A DNA stretch of 64,000 bases from Roseiarcus sp963833955 (GTDB taxonomy: Bacteria; Pseudomonadota; Alphaproteobacteria; Rhizobiales; Beijerinckiaceae). The translations under genes were made by a program, and so were the position numbers. The first letter of the stretch is position 1, and every line of letters begins with the position of its first letter. The notes under the pieces are model-generated. The model saw nothing but the letters and a program-made list of their open reading frames with translations, did not search any database and was not told the DNA's origin. Where the stretch lies: the NCBI GenBank assembly GCA_963833955.1, contig CAWHZY010000017.1, forward strand, positions 202,449-266,448, given 5' to 3'. Below are positions 8,464-16,514 of the stretch, piece after piece.

Positions 8464-9708
8464 TCACGGCTGCGTCCACCATGTCCGATCGTTCTCGTAT
8501 CCGCGCTTGAGGAGCGCAGATACGGCTTCTTTCGTCATGGGAGCTGGGTTGTTCAGAACGAGCCGGCTGGCCTTGAGCGCCTGCTCGGCAACCGGGCCGA
8601 AATGATCGGGAGTGACCCCGATCGTCTTGAGCTCAAGTGGCGCGCCCACTGTCGCCAGCAAGGCTTCGATACGGGCGATTCCGGCATGCGCTTGCTCGCC
8701 TTCCGAGTCTCCTTCGCCCGCCTCGCCCAGCACACGGCCGATCTCCGCGAACTCGGCGATGCAGTAAGGAAGATTGAAGCGCATGACATAGGGCAAGAGC
8801 GCGCCGACGCCGAAGCCGTGCGAGGCATGACTGAAAGCCGCGATCGGACTCTGGATCGCATGCGCCGCCGCGGTGCCGGTCGTGTTGATCACCATCCCGG
8901 CGCAATAGGCCGCGAACATGACGTCGGAACGTGCGTCGAGATTTGAGGGGTCCTCAACCACCTTGCCGAGCGATTTGTTCATCAGCTCAAGCCCCTTGAC
9001 ACAGAACATGTCGGTGATCCGATTCTTGCCGACATAGATCTTGGTCGCAAGTTCCTGGGGCGTTGGGTTCTTCGGACGCGCGGTGAAGCCTTCGACAAGA
9101 TGCGACAGCGCATCGGCAGCCGTAGCCGCCGTGAGGCCCCGCGGGCAGGTCAGAGTCAGCTCAGGGTCGATGATTGCCGCGGTCGGCTCGATATGAGCGT
9201 CGGTGATCGCCATCTTCATATTGGTTTCGTCGTCGAAAATGACGGCGATGCTTGTGACTTCGGCCCCCGTTCCGCCTGTCGTCGGCACGGTGATGATCGG
9301 CAGACTGGGCCCAGGCACGCGAAACTCGCCGTAGAAATCGCGCACGTCCCCGCCGTTGGCCAGGACGACAGCGACCGACTTGGCGAGGTCGAGACAACTG
9401 CCTCCGCCCACCCCGACCACGACGTCCGCACCCTTGTCGCCGAAAAGCGAGACCGCCTCGACGATGTTGCTACGCGGCAGATCGGGAAGCGCTCGATCAT
9501 AGACGGAGGTTTTGACGCCTTCCTCAGCGAGATTGGCCAGGAGGCCCTTGAACTCGGGGGTCCCCGCCATGCGCTCGTCCGTCACCATCAGGGCATGGCG
9601 ACCGAGACCCTTCGCAATCAGCCCGAGTTGCCGACGCTGACCGGGACCAAACAGCACCGTCTTCGGCTGGCGGACGAAACCCAGGCCCAGGCGGTTTTCC
9701 ATGCTCAC
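8464..9708 (-). CDS. Iron-containing alcohol dehydrogenase
   Basis: About 414 residues, of the group III (Fe-ADH/DhaT-like) dehydrogenase family. Visible are the NAD-binding G-V-G-G-G-S segment, T-G-G-T-G-A-E-V, and the metal-binding histidine region around F-S-H-A-S-H-G-F-G. I prefer the GTG at 9708, seven bases after AGGAG; the ATG at 9702 is the alternative. Its start lies inside the region just upstream of the aldehyde dehydrogenase stop, so the two genes form an operon (overlap is avoided by about 10 bases). The pair would oxidise a primary alcohol to an aldehyde and then to an acid, fitting the hydroxy acid expected after lactone opening. Confidence 0.87.
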   Translation of the reverse strand: MSMENRLGLGFVRQPKTVLFGPGQRRQLGLIAKGLGRHALMVTDERMAGTPEFKGLLANLAEEGVKTSVYDRALPDLPRSNIVEAVSLFGDKGADVVVGVGGGSCLDLAKSVAVVLANGGDVRDFYGEFRVPGPSLPIITVPTTGGTGAEVTSIAVIFDDETNMKMAITDAHIEPTAAIIDPELTLTCPRGLTAATAADALSHLVEGFTARPKNPTPQELATKIYVGKNRITDMFCVKGLELMNKSLGKVVEDPSNLDARSDVMFAAYCAGMVINTTGTAAAHAIQSPIAAFSHASHGFGVGALLPYVMRFNLPYCIAEFAEIGRVLGEAGEGDSEGEQAHAGIARIEALLATVGAPLELKTIGVTPDHFGPVAEQALKASRLVLNNPAPMTKEAVSALLKRGYENDRTWWTQP

Positions 9709-9718
9709 GAAGGGTCTC

Positions 9719-11176
9719 CTATAGATCGCCGACGGTGACCGCCATATACTTCGGCTCAAGGAACTCATAAATGCCCTCGTGACCCGCTTCGCGCCCGATG
9801 CCGGAGCTCTTCACTCCGCCAAAGGGCGCGGCTGGATCGGCCATGATGCCGCGATTGATCCCGACCATTCCGAATTCGAGCTGCTCGGCAAAAGCCAATG
9901 CGCGTGTGAGGTCGCGGGTGAACACGTAAGACGCCAATCCTAAGGATGAGGTGTTCGCGAACTCAAGCGCCGCGCGGGCGTCGGTTACAGGGAAGATCGT
10001 CGCAATGGGCGCGAACAATTCGTTGCTGCACATGATCGCGTTTGGCGCATCGAAACGGATCACGGTCGGCTCGAAAAAATAGCCCGGGCGTTGGACGGCC
10101 CGGCCGCCCGTAAGCACTTCCCCGCCGGCGCTCTTGAGCTCGTTGATTGTGTCATACAGCCGATCTCTCTGCTTGGCCGAGATCATCGGCCCGACATCGA
10201 CGGGTTCCATCCCATCCCCAACTTTGAGTTGGCGCACCTTGCCCACGAATTTCTGCGTGAACTCCGGCTCAATCTTGCTGTCGACGATGATACGGTTCGC
10301 GGCCACGCAGGCCTGCCCGGCGTTGCGAAACTTGCATATGATCGCTTGATCGGCGGCGAGATCGATATCGGCGTCATCAAGCACGACGAAAGGCCCATCG
10401 CCGCCAAGCTCCATCGAACTGCTGACGATATTGTCGGCGGCGAGGCGCAGCAGAATGCCGCCCACGCGCGTAGACCCTGTGAAGCTGACTTTGCGCAGAC
10501 GCGGGTCTCCGAGCAATGTTTCGGAGACGGCCGAGGACGTCGTGGTGTGGATCAGATTCGCCACCCCCTTCGGGAAACCAGCTTCGTTGAGGATCTCGAT
10601 AAAGAGCGCGCAAGTGAGCGGGGTTTCCTGCGCGGATTTGGTGATTGTCGTGCAGCCGGCGGCGAGCGCCGCGCCGGCCTTTCGCACGATCATCAGCAAT
10701 GGAAAGTTCCACGGCGTGATCAGCAGGCAGGGTCCGACGGGCTGGTGGCCGGTAATGACGCGAAATCCGCCGTTCGAAGAGGTCGCATACGTCCCGTGCA
10801 GATGCGCCGTCTGTTCGGCGAACCAAAGCAGGAAGTCGGCGGAGAGATTGAACTCGGCCTTCGCTTCAGTAAGCGGCTTGCCGCTTTCGAGCGTCATGGT
10901 GCGAACGATCTGGCTTTCACGCTGCAGCATCAAGCGATGGGCGGCGTGCATCAGGCCTGCGCGAGCCCGCGGCGCAAGGCGCGCCCAACTCGGCTGTGCG
11001 CGAACAGCAGCATCGAGCGCCTTGGTCGCGTCGTCAGCCGAGCCGTTCGCAACTTCCGCAATGAGCGAGCCATCGGCCGGGTTGTTTACCGGAAACACAT
11101 TCGCGCGGTCAGTCCACGCGCCATCGATGAACAGTCCAGTCTGCGGAAGCGGAAAAGCAACGTTTTGAAATGTCAC
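9719..11176 (-). CDS. NAD(P)-dependent aldehyde dehydrogenase
   Basis: A 485-residue aldehyde dehydrogenase of the succinate-semialdehyde dehydrogenase-like group. Key residues are all present: N157 in P-W-N-F, the cofactor loop F-T-G-S-T near 232-236, the general base E256 in M-E-L-G-G, and the nucleophile C290 in N-A-G-Q-A-C. It is cotranscribed with the downstream iron alcohol dehydrogenase and read divergently from the Baeyer-Villiger monooxygenase gene across a 395-base control region with two operator sites. The likely role is oxidation of an aldehyde or semialdehyde intermediate of block 1; the natural substrate cannot be told from sequence. Confidence 0.9.
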   Translation of the reverse strand: MTFQNVAFPLPQTGLFIDGAWTDRANVFPVNNPADGSLIAEVANGSADDATKALDAAVRAQPSWARLAPRARAGLMHAAHRLMLQRESQIVRTMTLESGKPLTEAKAEFNLSADFLLWFAEQTAHLHGTYATSSNGGFRVITGHQPVGPCLLITPWNFPLLMIVRKAGAALAAGCTTITKSAQETPLTCALFIEILNEAGFPKGVANLIHTTTSSAVSETLLGDPRLRKVSFTGSTRVGGILLRLAADNIVSSSMELGGDGPFVVLDDADIDLAADQAIICKFRNAGQACVAANRIIVDSKIEPEFTQKFVGKVRQLKVGDGMEPVDVGPMISAKQRDRLYDTINELKSAGGEVLTGGRAVQRPGYFFEPTVIRFDAPNAIMCSNELFAPIATIFPVTDARAALEFANTSSLGLASYVFTRDLTRALAFAEQLEFGMVGINRGIMADPAAPFGGVKSSGIGREAGHEGIYEFLEPKYMAVTVGDL

Positions 11177-11256
11177 GAGCCGCTCCGTTTGCTAGCGCCG
11201 GGTCCGAGGGTTTTTAAGAAGGCTTCCCTAACGGATATCGAGCGTTTTCCAGTCAT

Positions 11257-11271
11257 GTATGACTGTATTAC
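11257..11271. promoter_or_regulatory. Operator-like site, copy 4
   Basis: GTATGACTGTATTAC, whose reverse complement is GTAATAC-A-GTCATAC. It lies about 80 bases upstream of the aldehyde dehydrogenase start on the minus strand. Confidence 0.6.
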
Positions 11272-11369
11272 GATAATATCATTAGCGCAAGAGGAGGGCT
11301 GCGGCGGACGAAGGGCGGCGGAGAGCCGGCACGGGAAAAAGCAGTGTGCCGGTTCGGTCAATCTTGACT

Positions 11370-11384
11370 GTAATACCGTATTAC
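11370..11384. promoter_or_regulatory. Operator-like site, copy 5 (perfect palindrome)
   Basis: GTAATACCGTATTAC is a perfect 15-base palindrome with a single central base. It is the best copy and defines the motif. It sits about 190 bases upstream of the monooxygenase start. Confidence 0.7.
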
Positions 11385-11571
11385 TGTATGCCGAGATCAG
11401 AAAGTTGAAGGCCTTGCGGCGAGGAAGGTGGGACCACGTTTCGGTGAACGCGAGGCTTGGCGCTGATCAAGGCGCGTGCAATCGATAAGCGCAAACCTAA
11501 GCACCCACCGCGCGTTCGCACTCTAATGTCGAACAGCCGGCGGTCCGAACAAATGGAATGAGGAGGAAACT

Positions 11572-13209
11572 TTGAGCAACATTAAGACCTCGGAGAAGGA
11601 ACCGCAAAAACTGGACGTGCTGGTGATCGGCGCGGGCTTCGCGGGGCTCGCGATGCTCCACAAGGTCCAAAACAATCTGGGACTGAATGTCCGCCTAATC
11701 GACAAAGCGACTGGCGTCGGCGGAACCTGGTACTGGAATCGCTATCCCGGCGCGCGTTCTGACACCGAAAGCTGGGTCTATTGCTACAGCTTCGATCCGA
11801 AGCTCTATCACGAGTGGAAATGGACCGAGCGCTATCCACGCGAGACCGAGATTCGCGCCTATCTCGAGCATGTCGCCGACCGGTTCGACCTCAGGAAGAA
11901 CTTGATTTTGTCAACTACAGTCACGGCGGCGCATTTCAACGAAAAGACCAACCGCTGGGACGTGGAGACGGATAAGGGCGACCGGCTTTCGGTCAAGTTT
12001 ATCGTGACCGGCGTAGGCATTCTATCCGCCCCAAACAAACCGCCTTTCCCGGGAGAGGATCGTTTCAAAGGCAAGGTACTTCACACCGCAAGATGGCCCA
12101 AGGAGCGAATCGACTTCACGGGCAAGCGCGTCGGCGTCATCGGAAATGGCTCCACCGGGGTGCAAGTCGTGACGGAGCTTGCCTCAAAAGTCCCGCACCT
12201 GACGCTGTTCCAGCGGAGGGCGCAATATTCCGTGCCGGCCCGCAATCATGGGCTGACGCCCGAGTTCGTCGAGAAGATCGCCGCAGATCTGGACGGGTAT
12301 TTCAATCGCGTCCGGAACACGGCGACTGTCTTTGACTTCGAAGACGCCAAGCAGGGCGCCATGGAGGTTTCTCCCGAAGAGCGCGAGCGCGTGTTCGAAA
12401 AGGCTTGGAACGACGGCGGCGGCTTCAACTTCATGTTCGGGACCTTCAACGACATCGCCGTGAACCGCGACTCGAACGCCGCCGCCGCCGAGTTTATCCG
12501 CAAGAAGATCAGAACGATGGTCAAGGACCCGGAAAAGCTCGAGACGATTCTGCCGACCGATCTTTATGCGCGCCGTCCCCTTTGCGACAACGGCTTCTAC
12601 GAAGCGATCGACAGGGACAACGTCACGGTGGTCAACATCAGCAAGAACCCCATTGTTGAGTTCACCGAGAAGGGCATTCGCACCACTGCCGGCGAGGTGG
12701 AACTCGACTATGTTATCTTTGCGACAGGCTTCGACGCGGTCACCGGGAATTTTGTGAGAATAGACTTTAAGGGTCGAAACGGCGTGTCGATGAAGGACCA
12801 CTGGAAACAAGGACCGCGGGCCTATCTCGGGCTGTCCGCGGCGGGGTTCCCGAATATGTTTGCGATCTATGGACCGCCGGGCCCCTTCACCAACCAGCCG
12901 CCGGCGATCGAATGGCAGGCTGAATGGGTCGCCAAAGCGATCAAGTACGCCATCCAACATGGGATCGACACCATCGAGGCGACGCCTGAGGCGGAACAGG
13001 CTTGGCTCGACGAGTGCAAGCGCATCGAGGAGATGACGCTGTTCCATAAGATCGATTGGTGGGTGTCCGGAGCGAACATCCCCGGCAAGGCCAAGGCTGT
13101 CAGCTTCTACATGGGCGGCTTCAGCGAATATATGAAGCACGCTGACGGATGCGCCGAAAACGATTATGCCGGCTACAGGCTTTCAGCCGCCAAGGCTCAC
13201 GCCGCGTAG
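11572..13209 (+). CDS. Type I Baeyer-Villiger monooxygenase
   Basis: A 545-residue flavoprotein. The FAD motif G-A-G-F-A-G is at residues 20-25, followed by the G-G-T-W-Y-W-N-R-Y-P-G segment of cyclohexanone/phenylacetone monooxygenases. The Baeyer-Villiger fingerprint F-x-G-x-x-x-H-x-x-x-W is complete at residues 165-175, then the NADPH motif G-x-G-x-x-G near 190. Such enzymes insert one oxygen of O2 next to a ketone, giving an ester or lactone. The start is TTG, but AGGAGGAA lies at ideal distance. It precedes an SDR in the same direction. With the hydrolase at 14048 this suggests ketone-to-lactone-to-hydroxyacid chemistry. The natural ketone is unknown. Confidence 0.92.
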   Translation: MSNIKTSEKEPQKLDVLVIGAGFAGLAMLHKVQNNLGLNVRLIDKATGVGGTWYWNRYPGARSDTESWVYCYSFDPKLYHEWKWTERYPRETEIRAYLEHVADRFDLRKNLILSTTVTAAHFNEKTNRWDVETDKGDRLSVKFIVTGVGILSAPNKPPFPGEDRFKGKVLHTARWPKERIDFTGKRVGVIGNGSTGVQVVTELASKVPHLTLFQRRAQYSVPARNHGLTPEFVEKIAADLDGYFNRVRNTATVFDFEDAKQGAMEVSPEERERVFEKAWNDGGGFNFMFGTFNDIAVNRDSNAAAAEFIRKKIRTMVKDPEKLETILPTDLYARRPLCDNGFYEAIDRDNVTVVNISKNPIVEFTEKGIRTTAGEVELDYVIFATGFDAVTGNFVRIDFKGRNGVSMKDHWKQGPRAYLGLSAAGFPNMFAIYGPPGPFTNQPPAIEWQAEWVAKAIKYAIQHGIDTIEATPEAEQAWLDECKRIEEMTLFHKIDWWVSGANIPGKAKAVSFYMGGFSEYMKHADGCAENDYAGYRLSAAKAHAA

Positions 13210-13217
13210 AGACACGA

Positions 13218-13244
13218 GCAGGGGCTGGCCCGGCTGGCCCCTGC
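13218..13244 (+). promoter_or_regulatory. Intercistronic hairpin after the monooxygenase gene
   Basis: GCAGGGGC and GCCCCTGC form an 8-base stem around 11 bases, 9 bases after the monooxygenase stop and before the next SDR gene. There is no T-run; it may be a partial terminator or an mRNA stabiliser. Confidence 0.5.
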
Positions 13245-13287
13245 GACTGGCGCTCGGTGTCAGAACTTTAGTCGAGGACGTCCATCG

Positions 13288-14001
13288 ATGGCGGAACGAT
13301 GCGCTGTGGTCACCGGCGGAGGTCGGAACATCGGGCAGGCGATCGCCATTCGCCTTCAGGAGGATGGCTTCCGCGTCATTACCCTTGATATTGTCGAACC
13401 CGAGGCGAAAAGCCTGCAAGCTAACGCGAGACTGGTCGATTTGTCTGACCGCATGGCTGCGGAGCGGATTTTCGCCGAGATCGCCGCGACGCTTCCGGTG
13501 AGAGTTCTCGTCAACAATGTGGGCATCGTCGCCCCTGCGCCGCTCGACGAGGTAAAGGTCGACGATTTCGACAAGCTGATGCACCTCAACGTGCGAACAG
13601 CGGTCATCGGCGCAAAGGCGCTTGTCCCGACGATGCGCAATCAAGGTGGCGGGCGCATTGTCATGAACACGAGTCGGGTTACGCTCGGAAAACTGTCTCG
13701 CACGCTCTACAGCGCGTCAAAAGGCGCTATGCAAGCGATGGCCCGCACCTGGGCGCTGGAACTGGCGCGCGACAGCATTACCGTCAATTGCGTCGCGCCG
13801 GGGCCAATCGCCACTTCAGTCTTTTGGAAAAATAATCCGCCGGACTCGGACGAGACGCGGAAATTGGTTGCATCCGTGCCCGTCGGTCGCATGGGGACGC
13901 CTGAAGACGTTGCTAACGTGGTCAGCTTCTTCTGCGACGAAAAAGCGAGCTTCGTTACCGGGCAAACGCTGTTCGTGTGCGGAGGCGTTACGGTAGGCTG
14001 A
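13288..14001 (+). CDS. SDR-family oxidoreductase
   Basis: A 237-residue classical short-chain dehydrogenase. It has the cofactor motif T-G-G-G-R-N-I-G near residues 9-16, N-N-V-G in place of the usual N-N-A-G, and the active-site Y-S-A-S-K. The end V-C-G-G-V replaces the common D-G-G. It lies 78 bases after the Baeyer-Villiger monooxygenase in the same direction, so it probably supplies the ketone substrate by oxidising the matching alcohol, a common pairing. The substrate is not known. Confidence 0.87.
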   Translation: MAERCAVVTGGGRNIGQAIAIRLQEDGFRVITLDIVEPEAKSLQANARLVDLSDRMAAERIFAEIAATLPVRVLVNNVGIVAPAPLDEVKVDDFDKLMHLNVRTAVIGAKALVPTMRNQGGGRIVMNTSRVTLGKLSRTLYSASKGAMQAMARTWALELARDSITVNCVAPGPIATSVFWKNNPPDSDETRKLVASVPVGRMGTPEDVANVVSFFCDEKASFVTGQTLFVCGGVTVG

Positions 14002-14047
14002 CGGTTCTCATCGCCGCCCGCGGCTCTCGGCCAAAGCGATCCTTTTC

Positions 14048-14950
14048 TCAAAGCCTCGGGTTGACGGCCTGGGGATGGAAACGGAAGGTCCCGTCGTCAA
14101 CGCGCACGATGTCGCCGAGCCCTGGATAGGGAAAGTGGTATCCGTGATAGCGGATCGCCTCGTAAACGACCTTTGAGAAGATTGCGGCCTTGGCGTCCGC
14201 GCCTTGCTGCGGGTTGGTGTCGTAATCCATATGAAAAAACCACTCGGGATGGTGCGGGTCAAAAATCTGGTGGTGCGCAACATCGCCGGTGAAGACGACC
14301 TTCTGGCCTTCGCTCTCAAAAATATAAGCGACCATGCCCGCGGCATGCCCGGCGACAGAAAAGGTCGACAAGCCTGGCGCCAGGCTGTCACCCGCCTTGA
14401 AGAGCTTGAGCCGGTCTCGGTAGGGCGCAACGGCCTCTAACGTGCCTTTCGTCCAAGGAGCGCGGAAATCGTTGCGCGTGAGGTTGCTCTCGTTTGTCCA
14501 CTCGGCCCAGTCGGTTTCCGTACAGAAAAGCTCAGCGTTCGGAAAAGCCTTGCCGCCATCAGGATTGATGAGCCCGAACGAGTGGTCGGGATGGAGATGC
14601 GTCATCAGCACTGTATCGATTTGATCTGGCGTGATTCCAGATGCGACGAGGTTTTCCATCAGCCGGCCCATCGTGTCCCCGAACATGGTCGAGGTGCGCC
14701 CCATCCCTGCGTCTATAAGGTAAAGGCGATCCCCAGCGTTCACGACGACGGGGTTGAGATCCATCGGAATATGGTCGAGCGGAAGCCGATAAGCCTCTTT
14801 CAGCCGCAGCATCTCCGTCGGATCGGCATTGGGAAAGATGCCTTCATAGCCGTGATGGATGTAGCCATCCCAAAGCGCCGTGCATTCCAGTCCACCGACG
14901 CGAAATCTGTACCATCCAGGATTCTGCGTGCCCTGAAATGGAGCGCTCAT
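14048..14950 (-). CDS. Metallo-beta-lactamase-fold hydrolase, possible lactonase
   Basis: A 300-residue MBL-fold enzyme. The metal motif T-H-L-H-P-D-H is at residues 117-123 and further ligands are seen around G-H-A-A-G and T-G-D-V-A-H. The fold and length resemble AHL lactonase-like and other ester-cleaving members. The start follows an AGGAGGAGG. It converges on the SDR gene and has an operator-like site about 70 bases upstream (15020-15034). In context the simplest idea is hydrolysis of the lactone or ester made by the monooxygenase. There is no export signal, so it acts in the cytoplasm. The family is certain; the lactonase role is inferred. Confidence 0.85.
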   Translation of the reverse strand: MSAPFQGTQNPGWYRFRVGGLECTALWDGYIHHGYEGIFPNADPTEMLRLKEAYRLPLDHIPMDLNPVVVNAGDRLYLIDAGMGRTSTMFGDTMGRLMENLVASGITPDQIDTVLMTHLHPDHSFGLINPDGGKAFPNAELFCTETDWAEWTNESNLTRNDFRAPWTKGTLEAVAPYRDRLKLFKAGDSLAPGLSTFSVAGHAAGMVAYIFESEGQKVVFTGDVAHHQIFDPHHPEWFFHMDYDTNPQQGADAKAAIFSKVVYEAIRYHGYHFPYPGLGDIVRVDDGTFRFHPQAVNPRL

Positions 14951-15019
14951 GGACCCCTCCTCCTGTTAGCCGTTGATCATGCCCGCGAGGTTAATCGGGC
15001 AGTCAAATTGCCCGGTACC

Positions 15020-15034
15020 GTAATACCGTAGTAT
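15020..15034. promoter_or_regulatory. Operator-like site, copy 6
   Basis: GTAATACCGTAGTAT lies in the 131-base divergent gap between the MBL hydrolase gene and the BKACE remnant, so it could control both. Confidence 0.6.
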
Positions 15035-15081
15035 CATACGACGAAGTGCAATCAAGGCCAGCCTGGAGGAGACACTGCGCG

Positions 15082-15485
15082 ATGTCGAAGCCCTGCGTCA
15101 TATGCGTCGCGATAACGGGATCATTGCCGAAAAATCTGACAATCCAGCAGTGCCCGCGACGATCGCTGAACAGGTCGAAAGCACGCAGGAGGCGTTCGAG
15201 GCCGGAGCAACCCTCGTCCATGCTCATATGCGCGACGAAAACCAGAATCCGACAGCCGACCCGGAGCGCTTTTCCCTCTTTAAGGAAGGCATCGAAAGGC
15301 ATTGCCCGGGCATGGTGATCCAGTCCTCGACTGGCGGCCGCGCAGCCGCCGGACGCGAAAGAGGCGGGATGCTCAGCTTCAGGCCGGACATGGCCTCGCT
15401 CTCGGTCGGATCGAACAATTTCCCGACTCGCGTCTACGAGAGCTGGCTCGGCTTGTCCGGACAGCGCCCCGCGGAAATTGAGTGA
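15082..15485 (+). pseudogene. Truncated and frameshifted BKACE (3-keto acid cleavage enzyme, DUF849)
   Basis: The start (ATG 15082, after GGAGGAGA) encodes M-S-K-P-C-V-I-C-V-A-I-T-G-S-L-P, the usual beginning of beta-keto acid cleavage enzymes. Near 15130 an AAAAA run is one base short, and the frame moves to one that continues with D-N-P-A-V-P, A-G-A-T-L-V-H-A-H-M-R-D, S-T-G-G and R-P-D-M-A-S-L. Homology stops after N-F-P-T-R-V-Y-E near 15447, where insertion-sequence debris begins; about 130 of roughly 300 residues remain. Intact members condense a 3-keto acid with acetyl-CoA to give acetoacetate and a CoA ester. Its promoter region keeps the block 1 operator, so it was once part of this pathway. 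Confidence 0.8.
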
Positions 15486-15518
15486 ATTCCTGCCGGGTTA
15501 GGCTGAGCGCGGGGCTTT

Positions 15519-15575
15519 GCGATTTTGCTGCGGCGGAGGGAGGGCGTAGCCCGACCGGAGCTGCAGCAAAATCGC
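15519..15575. repeat. Inverted repeat in insertion-sequence debris
   Basis: GCGATTTTGCTGC (15519-15531) recurs inverted at 15563-15575, 31 bases apart; a second small inverted repeat (GGCGACGG/CCGTCGCC) follows at about 15578. No gene lies here. It may be a mobile palindromic intergenic unit. Confidence 0.55.
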
Positions 15576-15621
15576 GTGGCGACGGTCATGCGGCCGTCGC
15601 CATCGCTTGCACGCCGAAATA

Positions 15622-15671
15622 ATACTAATTCTATTTGAGCGCGATGCGTCGCGCTCAAATAGAATTGGTAT
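15622..15671. repeat. 50-base near-perfect palindrome
   Basis: Two 23-base arms around a 4-base loop (TGCG), with one mismatch that would be a G-T pair in RNA. The outer arm reads ATACTAATTCTATTTGAG. A close relative of one arm occurs at 52434-52456, so it is a dispersed element. Confidence 0.75.
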
Positions 15672-16018
15672 GAGCAGGCGGTTGCGGTTCTTGGAGAAGC
15701 TCGAGGCGTCGAACACTTTCTCGTCGATCGTAAGCCCGACGAACCAGCGAACAGCATGTCAAACTCCAGCCGTTCGACCAATTGCCGCTCCAAGCGGATC
15801 GAATAGAGAAGCTGCAGAAGCGAAGCTCGCAGAAGGCGCTCCGGCGGGACGGACGGGCGCCCGATCCGCTCGTAAAGCCCGGCAAACGCCCGATCGAGCT
15901 TGGCCAGCGCCGCATCGGTCAGCACCCGCATCGCCCGCGGCGGGTGCTTCGCCGGGATGCGCGCCTCGACATCCACGTAAGAGAACAGGGCCCCGCTCGT
16001 CCGATCCTCGCCCCGCAT
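15672..16018 (-). pseudogene. Remnant of an IS5-type transposase (N-terminal part)
   Basis: Starting at 16018 the translation M-R-G-E-D-R-T-S-G-A-L-F-S-Y-V-D and then R-I-G-R-P-S-V-P-P-E matches the N-terminus of a widespread IS5-type transposase. A frameshift occurs near 15760, after which V-F-D-A-S-S-F-S-K-N-R-N-R-L-L follows in another frame, and homology ends at the 50-base palindrome. The DDE catalytic domain is absent, so it is a dead fragment. This debris adjoins the point where the BKACE gene was cut. Confidence 0.7.
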
Positions 16019-16114
16019 CCGTCCCACTCCGAATCGCCTCGCCGACGCCATCGAATCACGCCGCAAGTCCAAATTCCAGAGCCTCTCCGCGCCACTTTTT
16101 CAGCAGCCTGCTAG

Positions 16115-16369
16115 AGAGCGTGCGCCGACGTGACCCGCGCGGATTTCGAGACCTGGATTGCGGCCGACATCGAGCGGATCAGCGCCGCGATCGACGCCGC
16201 TCTCGAACGCGCCGATGTGACAGTCGAGACCGTGGACTCCGTCTTCATGACGGGAGGCACCTCCTATGTGCCTGCGGTACGACGGTTGTTCGAACAGCGC
16301 TTTGGTCACGAGAAGCTGCGTTACGGCGATGCCTTCCGTCGCACAAGACAGCGTTCGTTAGCCGAATGA
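16115..16369 (+). pseudogene. C-terminal fragment of an Hsp70-like (YegD/HscC-type) protein
   Basis: About 80 residues containing T-R-A-D-F-E-T-W-I and the actin-fold phosphate-2 style segment V-F-M-T-G-G-T-S-Y-V-P-A-V-R-R-L-F, typical of the end of the nucleotide-binding domain in Hsp70-family proteins. An in-frame stop just upstream (16112) and the missing N-terminal 300 or more residues show it is a remnant. No matching start or other half is visible nearby. About 145 bases between it and the IS630 element hold nothing recognisable. Confidence 0.6.
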
Positions 16370-16514
16370 GGCCGAACGACGCTCAGAAAAGCAGGGAGGT
16401 TTACCCACTCTCCGGAGGCCAATGCTGTTTCATACAAGGTATCGACGTCACATTCGTTAAAGAGATCACACAAGGATACATCAATTACCTTTGCCGCCAT
16501 CGATATTCGGGGGC

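Larger units (their letters stand above)
11177..11571. other. Divergent control region between aldehyde dehydrogenase and monooxygenase genes
   Basis: About 395 bases without a gene, holding two operator-like sites (11257-11271 and 11370-11384), one nearer each gene. It is the natural site of back-to-back promoters for the two operons. Confidence 0.6.
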
